Source: CAZIFG01 sp964539135
GTDB taxonomy: Bacteria; Margulisbacteria; Marinamargulisbacteria; GCA-2716485; CAZIFG01
NCBI GenBank assembly: GCA_964539135.1
Contig: CAZIFG010000003.1
Location: 71,276-135,275 of the forward strand
DNA: 64,000 nucleotides
Reading direction: 5' to 3'
Numbering within the stretch: the stretch's first letter is position 1; the number at the start of each line of letters is the position of its first letter. Of the stretch, positions 1 through 7,446 are shown piece by piece. Below the pieces are notes generated by a model. That model saw nothing but the letters and a program-made list of their open reading frames with translations, was not told the origin of the DNA and did not search any database. The position numbers were made by a program, and so were the translations under genes.

Positions 1-2
1 CC

Positions 3-620
3 ATCCTGTGGGGATGCTACACCACAGAGAAGGGCGATAAAACCCGCTATGTACAAGAGGCGCCTTTAGATCACATTTGGATCTTTCAAACATGCGTGCT
101 TAAAGACGGTCGTAAACAGCAAATGAAAGCACTGGGCGCATTGAGTGAACAGATAGGCAAAATGCATCCCCGAAAGGGCTATTGGCTGGCTCAAGCAAGT
201 ACCGAATATGATGACGACGACGACAATGCCTATTATCGACTTACAACCATCAGTGTGGGCGCAGGCAGTCAAGCAGAAATAGAGGCCGATCTTACAGCTG
301 CAATAGGCGCAGGTTACACATTAGACCATCATGCGTTTCAACCCACAGAAATGGCTTTAGTGAGCAATGTCATGTGTAATGCAGCCTGTGCACCGCAGGC
401 CAGAGCGGCTGCCTTGAAGGCCTTGCCAGAAGGCAGTGACTGCGGCGTGGTGTATGTGACACATCCCGGGCTCAGAACCAGTGAAGACACCGTGAATAAA
501 ACGCAAGCAACGGCACAAAAAGAAGCCCGTCTTTATATCACCCAGGGCGAGATTGGAAGACTCGCCCTCTCAAAAGAAAGTGGCGATGAATTCCCCATTA
601 AGGGCATTTGTACAGCGTGA
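3..620 (+). CDS. Hypothetical protein, 5' end outside window
   Basis: The reading frame is open from the first bases of the window, so the gene probably starts upstream. The first usable internal start is the GTG at 96. I recognise no family. The visible protein has an acidic run (DDDDD at about residue 75) and a C-terminal half rich in Ala with several Cys (CNAACAP). It has no signal peptide or membrane segment in the visible part. Its stop overlaps the GTG start of the next gene by four bases (GTGA), so the three genes up to 3675 look like one operon. Lineage-specific; function unknown. Confidence 0.6.
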   Translation: MLWGCYTTEKGDKTRYVQEAPLDHIWIFQTCVLKDGRKQQMKALGALSEQIGKMHPRKGYWLAQASTEYDDDDDNAYYRLTTISVGAGSQAEIEADLTAAIGAGYTLDHHAFQPTEMALVSNVMCNAACAPQARAAALKALPEGSDCGVVYVTHPGLRTSEDTVNKTQATAQKEARLYITQGEIGRLALSKESGDEFPIKGICTA

Positions 621-919
621 AACGGAACACAAAAAAAGAACGCCTAGATCAATTTGAACCGGCCCTTCTAGACAAGATGGACCAGCATGTTCGAGAAATT
701 CAGGGCATGTCAGAGGTCATTGCCACTGCCATTGAAACCTGTACCGGATTAAAACCCGAGTCCAAAGCCCGATTGGTTTTAGAATCCGAAATTCATGGGG
801 CGAATACGATTTTGTTGGATAAAAAAATCACCTTTTTAAGTGAGCAAGTTTCAGATTTATATCAACGCCTCGGAAAATTAATCGAACGATTGGACTCAAA
901 AGAGGAAAAAATGCGATGA
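617..919 (+). CDS. Small helical hypothetical protein
   Basis: A protein of about 100 residues that is almost entirely predicted helix, with heptad-like Leu/Ile spacing in its C-terminal half (ITFLSEQVSDLYQRLGKLIE). I chose the GTG at 617 because it overlaps the upstream stop as GTGA; a TTG at 608 is also possible. Its own stop overlaps the ATG of the 919-residue protein (ATGA). This tight coupling to a large repeat protein would suit a chaperone or partner, but that is inference. No family recognised. Confidence 0.6.
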   Translation: MKRNTKKERLDQFEPALLDKMDQHVREIQGMSEVIATAIETCTGLKPESKARLVLESEIHGANTILLDKKITFLSEQVSDLYQRLGKLIERLDSKEEKMR

Positions 920-3675
920 TTGCACCCATCACAGGGGGCCTCATTCCAAGGATGAGTGGCTTGGCAGAGGCGGCCTCAAAACCTATTGCCCCCCCGCCAC
1001 CAGGACCTAAAGAACCTTCCGATCCCATTAAGCAGCGTTTATCAGAGGCCTTAGAGGCCATTAAAATTTTAAGAGACAATAAAATTTGCGATACTTCAGG
1101 TAAAAAGGGGGGATGTTGTTGTTTTGATAGTGCCATCACCATGATGAGTAACTTACTGAGCAATGGAGAGTACAGCGCAGCCTCTTTGGCCATGTCAAAA
1201 ATGCTCAAGCCCTTTATGCAATCCTTGGCGCAAGATCATCAGCAAGAAGCCTTGCGGTCAGTGCCTCAGGCCTTGCGTGCCTTTGAACAGATAACAGAGC
1301 GTTTGCCTGAGATTCGGAGTATCCCAACCCAGTTGGCGGCAAGAGCGGCTGAAGAAGGTAAAAAGGCGGCAGAAACACTGCCGGCACAGGTCACCGCAAC
1401 CACGGAAAAAGGCATTGCTGAAAAACCGTCCGCTTTACCAACGGCAAAGGTCGTGGAAGGAAATAAGTTCTTACCCCTTGTTAAAGAAGTCTTTGTAATA
1501 GCCGCAGAGAGGCGAAATGAACGGCCGATACCCACAAAAATAGCGGACACCAGTTTGCAGTTTAGGCAGTCTGAAAGTTTGATGGGGGAGGCCAAACCGC
1601 TGGTCTTGTCAGCCAAAGTATCTGAGCAGCCGCTCTTTAGAGAGGTGAGCATTCGGGTTGAAACAGCACCGACGGCAGGGGTAAAAGCCGCAGAGGGAAA
1701 GGCGGCAACACCCCAAAGCACAGTCGCACAGCCCCTCATACTGAACGGGCCAGAAAGCAAAAGCATGGCACCTTTACCTGCGTCCGTCAGTGCTAAAAAT
1801 GAGGTAAGTGTGAGCGTTCAAACAGCACGTTTACCAGGCGAAAGTGTAGGGGGTAGTGCTAAAGCACCAGCCCTACCCTCTCAACCGACACCAGTTTTGG
1901 GGATGGCATCTGGGACATCTGTACCTACACAAGCAGCAATGTTGGCGAAAGAAGGTCCGGGAAACTTACCTCAAGCAACGGCGGTTAGGGCAGAAGCGCC
2001 TGTCCTCGCAACCGTGAAAGCATCAGGAGCCGCTAAAGAAGGACCCATGCCTGTTCTTCAAGCCCCAGGAACAAGATCGGAAGCAGCCATCGCGACACCG
2101 ACACCCACACCCACACAAGCCCCAGTAGGGCCTAAGGAAGCGGGGGCCCCCGTTCAGGGTGTGACGGCGGGGCAAACGGCTTCTGTAAGCGCGCAAGCAG
2201 CACCTGTTTTAAAAGAAGGCCCTGCGCTTCCAGCTCAAGCGACAGGATTACGTGGGGAAAGTCCAGTCCCGACAGGGGCGATAATCTCACCTGCTGTTCT
2301 GGTCTCAAAAGAAGGGCCTGCGCTTCCGGCTCAACCGACAGCCGTACGCGCTGAAGATGCTCATGCGACGCCTGTAACAGTTCAAGCCCCTGTCCTTTCC
2401 AAAGAAGGCATGCCGATGCCAAGCACAGCTGTACGCACTGAAGTGGCTCAGATGACGCTTGTAACAGTCCAAGCCCCTGTCCTTTCCAAAGAAGGCATAC
2501 CGACGCCAAGCACAGCCGTACGTGCTGGAGCGACTCAGCCGACGCCTGTAACAGTCCAAGCTCCTGTCCTTTCCAAAGAAGGCATGGCGACGCCAAGCAC
2601 AGCGGCCAGAGCTGAAGCGGCTCAGCCGACGCCTGTAACAGTCCAAGCTCCTGTCCTTTCCAAAGAAGGCATGGCGACGCCAAGCACAGCCCTACGCGCT
2701 GAAGTGGCGACGCCTACGACTGTAAGCGTACAAGCGCCTGTTGTTTCCAAAGAAGGGGGGCGCATGTCAACGCAACCTGCAGTTGTGGCAACAGCGACAC
2801 CTACAGTAGCAATGGCAAAAGAGACAGCCGTTCTATCACAAACAGCGACAATGAGTCCAAGCCCCGTACCTGCACAGGTTCAAGAGAGAGGGGGTGCACT
2901 TCGGGCACCGTCAGAATTTGGGTTCAGTGTGAAGAGTGCGAACGACACAGGCAGTAAACCAACCGTATCACGAGAGGCAAGTGTCTCCCGACTTGAATCT
3001 TGGAAAGAGACGGTTCAAACCTTTTCAAGAGTGGCAACAGAAAGGCCTCAGCAGCTGACCTTAGAATTTAAATCCGCTCTTACTCAGCTTATACAGGCCA
3101 GTGGCACCTCTTCTGGAAACGCATCTCAGATCTTGCAGCAAAGCCCCTTAATCTCCTTATTAAGTGTGAGTCAGATGCTTCATCCGGGTGTATGGAGTGC
3201 CGTATTAAGTGCCTTACCACTCTTAAGTCCAGCGCAATCCGCCTTTGTCACAAAAGGGATGGCCACGTTTCCAACAGGACAGTTGGCACTGGTATTTCAG
3301 GTGATGACCGAACAATTATGCATGCCTGTAAAGGTATTTTTTGAGCAGATAAAGGACTTATCGCCCGCACAATTAACCCTACTCATGAAGGGTTTAAAAG
3401 AGGGTAGTGAGGGACAAATTAAGACTCTTTTAATGAAATTAAGCACAGGCGAACTCAAAGGAATGAACTTAGAGGCAATAGCTGCATTGTTAAGCACGGA
3501 AGACGAGCAACTGGACATTAAAAAGAAGAAAAAGCTAAGAGAGTTAGATGAAAAAGCCCGTAAAAAAGAAGCCGATCAAACCTACTATAATAACCTAAGC
3601 GCCCTGTTTCATCATTTAGGCGAAAAAGGCCTTCAGGCCTTAGCCGAATATCGATATCAACTCAGCCAAAAATAA
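916..3675 (+). CDS. Large Pro/Ala/Thr-rich repeat protein, effector-like
   Basis: A 919-residue protein of unknown family. It has a short N-terminal segment with a PPPPG run and a Cys cluster (KKGGCCCF at about residue 60). A long disordered region rich in Ala, Pro, Thr and Val follows at about 150-690. Inside it, from about residue 487, a 29-residue unit (VTVQAPVLSKEG...) is repeated in tandem. The C-terminal quarter (about 720-919) is different: helical, Leu-rich, with LSPAQ-type repeats and a charged end (KKKKKLRELDEKARKKEA). There is no signal peptide. The start ATG overlaps the stop of the preceding gene. Low-complexity linker plus helical tail fits a secreted or surface-interacting protein, but this is inference only. 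Confidence 0.7.
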   Translation: MIAPITGGLIPRMSGLAEAASKPIAPPPPGPKEPSDPIKQRLSEALEAIKILRDNKICDTSGKKGGCCCFDSAITMMSNLLSNGEYSAASLAMSKMLKPFMQSLAQDHQQEALRSVPQALRAFEQITERLPEIRSIPTQLAARAAEEGKKAAETLPAQVTATTEKGIAEKPSALPTAKVVEGNKFLPLVKEVFVIAAERRNERPIPTKIADTSLQFRQSESLMGEAKPLVLSAKVSEQPLFREVSIRVETAPTAGVKAAEGKAATPQSTVAQPLILNGPESKSMAPLPASVSAKNEVSVSVQTARLPGESVGGSAKAPALPSQPTPVLGMASGTSVPTQAAMLAKEGPGNLPQATAVRAEAPVLATVKASGAAKEGPMPVLQAPGTRSEAAIATPTPTPTQAPVGPKEAGAPVQGVTAGQTASVSAQAAPVLKEGPALPAQATGLRGESPVPTGAIISPAVLVSKEGPALPAQPTAVRAEDAHATPVTVQAPVLSKEGMPMPSTAVRTEVAQMTLVTVQAPVLSKEGIPTPSTAVRAGATQPTPVTVQAPVLSKEGMATPSTAARAEAAQPTPVTVQAPVLSKEGMATPSTALRAEVATPTTVSVQAPVVSKEGGRMSTQPAVVATATPTVAMAKETAVLSQTATMSPSPVPAQVQERGGALRAPSEFGFSVKSANDTGSKPTVSREASVSRLESWKETVQTFSRVATERPQQLTLEFKSALTQLIQASGTSSGNASQILQQSPLISLLSVSQMLHPGVWSAVLSALPLLSPAQSAFVTKGMATFPTGQLALVFQVMTEQLCMPVKVFFEQIKDLSPAQLTLLMKGLKEGSEGQIKTLLMKLSTGELKGMNLEAIAALLSTEDEQLDIKKKKKLRELDEKARKKEADQTYYNNLSALFHHLGEKGLQALAEYRYQLSQK
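2374..2808 (+). repeat. 87-bp tandem repeat coding a 29-residue unit
   Basis: Unit starts are at 2374, 2461, 2548, 2635 and 2722, exactly 87 bp apart. The first four copies are close matches beginning GTAACAGT(T/C)CAAGC; the fifth is degenerate. The unit length is a multiple of three, so copy-number change keeps the frame. More weakly related KEGP-containing units lie upstream (1940-2370). Confidence 0.85.
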
Positions 3676-3728
3676 CATACCCATAAAGATTAGTATTTTT
3701 GAGGCCTTTTTATTTAATAAAGGGATTG

Positions 3729-3748
3729 TGTAATGCCCCCGGTTAAGG
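3729..3748 (+). repeat. 20-bp repeat, copy 1
   Basis: The sequence TGTAATGCCCCCGGTTAAGG occurs here and again, identical, at 63925-63944. Both copies contain a potential start codon followed by codons for MPPVK. Both stand at the 5' edge of broken or very short reading frames. Confidence 0.7.
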
Positions 3749-3766
3749 CTACTAGCAGGGAAGACC

Positions 3767-4177
3767 TTGGCGCATTGCTTCGCTGAACATCATCCGACTC
3801 ATTTAAAAAATATGTTAATGGCGCTATCCCCTGTAGAAGTTAAATTCATTCTGACATTAGCAGATCTAGAGGAAAACACAGTTGCGCATACTCTAGACAG
3901 TAGTAAGCTGCCCTTGGAAGATTTTTGGCTGGCATTAAGTACCGAACATAGAACAGATATCCTGAAATTAAGAAATAAGTTCGGAATGTCAGTGGCACTT
4001 CATCGACTGTACGCTATTTCTGTATCAGCCGAAGAAAAGCTAGATCTTGAGATTTTAAAAGAACTGGTCATGAGTTTGGAGATGGAAGATGCAGAGATAC
4101 AAGTAATAAATAGACTGTTTTTTGGGCTTGGTAGAGATCATCAGACTCGGAATGCCTTGCAGCTGATCCAAACGTAG
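3767..4177 (+). pseudogene. Degraded hypothetical gene ended by a mobile-element fragment
   Basis: A frame of 136 codons whose only start is a poor TTG at 3767. The ATG at 3733, inside the 20-bp repeat, is in another frame and closes after 17 codons, which suggests a lost or frameshifted 5' end. The protein is helical and acidic and unrecognised. Its last residues (RNALQLIQT) and stop codon are encoded by a fragment of the short inverted-repeat element at 4144-4195, so the original C-terminus has been replaced. It could still be translated, but a gene remnant is more likely. Confidence 0.5.
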
Positions 4178-4195
4178 ACATTTCGCAACAGTCCC
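4144..4195 (-). mobile_element. Fragment of the short inverted-repeat (MITE-like) element
   Basis: Read on the minus strand it starts GGGACTGTTGCGAAATG and continues as the left 52 bases of the full copies at 29847 and 30077, ending near CCGAGTC. The right part of the element is missing. A further ACAGTCCC lies just beyond at 4199-4206. The fragment lies just downstream of kdpD and supplies the 3' end of the frame at 3767-4177. Confidence 0.8.
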
Positions 4196-4230
4196 AAGAA
4201 CAGTCCCATGAGTCCGAACTTACACCTATT

Positions 4231-6894
4231 TTAGCGGTCCGCCCGTGGCAAAAACAGGGCAAAAACGGCTCCTTTTTTAGGGTGATTGTGCGCCATTAAG
4301 CGACCATTCTGAACATCTGCAAAGCGCTGAGAGACAGAAAGTCCCAAGCCAGATCCTTCAGATTTTTCAGGATGAACCCGATAAAATTTTTCAAAGATAC
4401 GATCCGTATGTTCTGTGGGGAGGCCATTCCCAAAATCGCGCACTTCAATTTTAACAAAAATACCATCTGCGGTAGCCGTAATTTCAAAAGGCGCGCGTTC
4501 TGGCGTGTGGTGCTCAATATTCGAAATCAAATTCGACAATAAGCGCGTGGTTAAAAGGGGATCACAGCGCACAGCAGACGCATTGGGCCTAACCGTAACA
4601 GTGACTTCCCGAGATTTAAGTGTTTTACGGTGTAATTCCAAGACAGCCTTAATCAGATCTTCAGTCGCACAGACATCCAATACAGGCATTAAATCCCCAG
4701 ATTCCACCCGAGTCATATCCAATAAATTTTGAACCACATCTTGCAGACGAGAACAGGCCATATCACTTTTTTTGATTAAGATCTTAGACTGTTCAGGATC
4801 TACCGGATGGGCACCATCTAAAAGTCGAGAGATGGCACTTCTAAGTGTAGCCAAAGGCGTTTTAAGTTCTCGAGAAACAGCATCCAATAATGTTTTATAG
4901 AGTTTCTGCGTTTCTTTTAATACTTCCAGAGACGAACTTTTGGCATGGGCAAATTCCCGTTCCAAAGCAGACGCAATTTGGTAGGCGCTGGTTTTAATAA
5001 GGGCAATGTTTTCGGTGCTTAAATCGCTTTTACGTTTAACAGAAATGCCCAAAACACCCCAAACCGTATCTTTATTAATCAGGGGGGTATAAAACGCAGA
5101 GGAAGCTGAAAGCGTGTCTGTAAATTTACCAGCCGATTTTCGATTGAAAAACACCCATTGAGCAACAGCTTGTTCATTTTCAGGAAACTCAAAGGCCTCT
5201 GACTTTGTGACCAAAAGATCCGAATCATGATCTTTAATATAAAGGCAAATGGGGGCCTTCGTGATTTTTTCTAAAAAGCCCAAGCTTTGTTCAGAAATTT
5301 CCGAAACAGAATGCGTCGATGACAGCATTTTTGAAAATTCAAACATGCGATTTGTTTTTTCTTCTTGAGAGTGAACCAAAAACTCCTTGGTTTTAAGCCG
5401 ATGCGTCAAATGGCCAACCGTGGCAGCTGTGGATAAAAACATAAATAAAATCATCAAATCTTCAGGACGACGAACCGCCAAACTATAAAGAGGGGGAATA
5501 AAAAAGAAGTCATGAAGCAGCGTAAAAATAAAGGCTTGAATCAAAATCATAAATCGAGACAAAAAAAGACCGGAGATAGAAACTGCTAAGAGAAAAATAA
5601 ATCCAACCGAAATATACCCCAAGAAAAAATGAAGAAAACTGGCCAATCCCCAGCAGCCTCCTACTGTAACAAGCAGGGTCACCCATTCATGTAAGTGAGG
5701 GGGAATAAAGGGTTTGAGTTCCAGTTTTAATTTTAAAGGCCAGAAGGGTTCAGGTTCACTGGAAACGCGGTAAATATCAATATCTGTACACTTTCTCATC
5801 AAACGATCCGAGAAAGAAAAGCCCGGAATCCAATCCAAAAACCGATTAGAAGCCACTGTGCTCACAACCAATTGAGTAACCTGATGGTTTTTAGCGGCAA
5901 CTAAAATACCCTGAATGAGATCTTCATTTTCAATCGTGACAATTTCGCCCCCCAACTGTTCCACAAGGCTCATATGTTGGATTAAATATTGTTTTTCCGT
6001 TTCAGAAAAAGGGGTCTGGGACGAAACAGAAATGGCCACCCAACTGGCATTTAAGCTATCGGCAAGACGACGTGTCCAGCGAATCATCGCCTCAGATTTG
6101 GGATTGGGAAAAATAGAAACCCCCAAACGATGGGCATTTTTCCAGGGTTTTTCCACATTGTTGAGCTGTTGAAAATTACGAACATCCTTGTCGGCCCGCT
6201 CAGTAACGGCATGTAAGGCAAGGTCTCGAAGGGCGGTAATATTACCCAACTGAAAGAAGTTTTGTTTGGCGACGATAGCGCGTTCACTCGGGTAGATCTT
6301 ACCTTCATCCAAGCGTTTCAAAAGCGCTTCTGGAGTTAAGTCAATCAAAATAATATCACTAGCAGTATCCACAAAAGAATCGGGAACCGTTTCCTTAATG
6401 GCAATACCGGTAATATCGTGAACCGTACTCGCACGGCTTTCGATGTGTTGAATATTAACTGTAGTAAAGACATCAATGCCATGTTCTAAAAGCTCTAAAA
6501 TATCCAAGTAGCGTTTGGTATGACGACTTCCAGGGGCATTGGTATGGGCCAATTCATCCACCAAAACCAATTGAGGCCGTCGTTCAATGATGGCATCCAA
6601 ATCCATTTCTGTAGTGACAACACCCTTATAGGAGATCTCTTTGCGCGGAATAATCGTAAGACCTTCCAATTGGGTTTCAGTGTCATGGCGCTTGTGAGTC
6701 TCGACAATACCCACGACAACATCACAGCCATTTTCCAGTAAATTTTTAGCGGCAACGAGCATGGCATAGGTTTTGCCAACGCCAGCCACCATGCCCATAA
6801 AAATGGTGAGTTTGCCTTGGCTTTCTTGAGCATCTTTTTTTTGAATTTGCTCAAGAAGAATATCGGGATTGGGTCTAATGGGTTCTTCTGGCAT
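4231..6894 (-). CDS. kdpD: KdpD potassium sensor histidine kinase, phospho-acceptor His replaced
   Basis: A membrane sensor kinase of the Kdp potassium system, 887 residues, close to the usual length. The order of domains is complete: N-terminal KdpD domain with Walker A (GMVAGVGKTY, about 30-41) and DELAHTNAPGSRH, a universal-stress-like domain (about 245-370), four membrane helices (about 400-495), a GAF-like region, then dimerisation and ATPase domains with N box (NLISN), DFGNGLP and GSGLGLS. The H box reads SRELKTPL with Arg675 (CGA at 4872-4870) where the family has the phosphorylated His (S-H-[ED]-L-[RK]-TPL). The start overlaps the end of kdpC by 20 bases. No kdpE follows. As written, this protein should not autophosphorylate at the usual site, but other functions could persist. 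Confidence 0.93.
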   Translation of the reverse strand: MPEEPIRPNPDILLEQIQKKDAQESQGKLTIFMGMVAGVGKTYAMLVAAKNLLENGCDVVVGIVETHKRHDTETQLEGLTIIPRKEISYKGVVTTEMDLDAIIERRPQLVLVDELAHTNAPGSRHTKRYLDILELLEHGIDVFTTVNIQHIESRASTVHDITGIAIKETVPDSFVDTASDIILIDLTPEALLKRLDEGKIYPSERAIVAKQNFFQLGNITALRDLALHAVTERADKDVRNFQQLNNVEKPWKNAHRLGVSIFPNPKSEAMIRWTRRLADSLNASWVAISVSSQTPFSETEKQYLIQHMSLVEQLGGEIVTIENEDLIQGILVAAKNHQVTQLVVSTVASNRFLDWIPGFSFSDRLMRKCTDIDIYRVSSEPEPFWPLKLKLELKPFIPPHLHEWVTLLVTVGGCWGLASFLHFFLGYISVGFIFLLAVSISGLFLSRFMILIQAFIFTLLHDFFFIPPLYSLAVRRPEDLMILFMFLSTAATVGHLTHRLKTKEFLVHSQEEKTNRMFEFSKMLSSTHSVSEISEQSLGFLEKITKAPICLYIKDHDSDLLVTKSEAFEFPENEQAVAQWVFFNRKSAGKFTDTLSASSAFYTPLINKDTVWGVLGISVKRKSDLSTENIALIKTSAYQIASALEREFAHAKSSSLEVLKETQKLYKTLLDAVSRELKTPLATLRSAISRLLDGAHPVDPEQSKILIKKSDMACSRLQDVVQNLLDMTRVESGDLMPVLDVCATEDLIKAVLELHRKTLKSREVTVTVRPNASAVRCDPLLTTRLLSNLISNIEHHTPERAPFEITATADGIFVKIEVRDFGNGLPTEHTDRIFEKFYRVHPEKSEGSGLGLSVSQRFADVQNGRLMAHNHPKKGAVFALFLPRADR

Positions 6895-7435
6895 CTAAGT
6901 AGGTCCGAATGTTCAGATTTAAAGCTAAGACATTGACGCGTTGTTTGCCAAAAAGTTCAAAACTAGGGGATTTTGTGGCCTTATGAATAAAGGTTTTAAG
7001 AACATCCATAGGAATCTGTGTCGCAAGCGAAACGGCAGGCAGTTGAAGATAGGCGGCTTCAACACTGATATGAGGATCTACACCACTGGCAGAGCTGGTA
7101 ATAAAATCCCAAGGTGCTGTGACGCCATATTTCGCCCGTGCCGCCTCAAACCGTTTGAGAAGGATAGGGCTTGTAGGGCCTAAATTAGAAGCCGCAGCAG
7201 GAAGCGTTTCATAATGGGTGGCAGAATAACGACCTTGAAAGTAGGAGGAACTTAAAAATTCCTGCCCTATTAAGGTAGATCCTATTTTTTCTCCCTTGTA
7301 AAAGATAAGGCTGCCATGCGCATGCTGCGGAAATAAAAGGCGACCTGAAAGCCAAACCGCTCCCGGATAAAGGACTCCGGTTAGAAGGGTAAAGACAATA
7401 AGAACGCGAATACCAATTCCAATACTAGATTTCAT
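6875..7435 (-). CDS. kdpC: KdpC, potassium-transporting ATPase subunit C
   Basis: KdpC is the single-span, periplasm-facing subunit that stabilises the KdpFABC pump. The protein (186 residues) has an N-terminal membrane helix (IRVLIVFTLLTGVLYPG) and conserved KdpC motifs: LIGQ at about 55, FQGRYSAT at about 68, and SASGVDPHIS at about 117. Length matches the family. It lies 11 bases after kdpB and overlaps kdpD, within a kdpA-B-C-D transcription unit. Confidence 0.95.
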   Translation of the reverse strand: MKSSIGIGIRVLIVFTLLTGVLYPGAVWLSGRLLFPQHAHGSLIFYKGEKIGSTLIGQEFLSSSYFQGRYSATHYETLPAAASNLGPTSPILLKRFEAARAKYGVTAPWDFITSSASGVDPHISVEAAYLQLPAVSLATQIPMDVLKTFIHKATKSPSFELFGKQRVNVLALNLNIRTYLDARRTH

Positions 7436-7446
7436 GGGGACCTCCG

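Noticed and set aside
2132..2683. Long open frames on the minus strand opposite the repeat region
   Set aside because: They mirror the 87-bp repeat of the plus-strand gene; open frames follow from the repetitive composition and have no ribosome site.
2374..2808. CRISPR-like array
   Set aside because: The repeats are adjacent, without spacers, and code for protein in frame.
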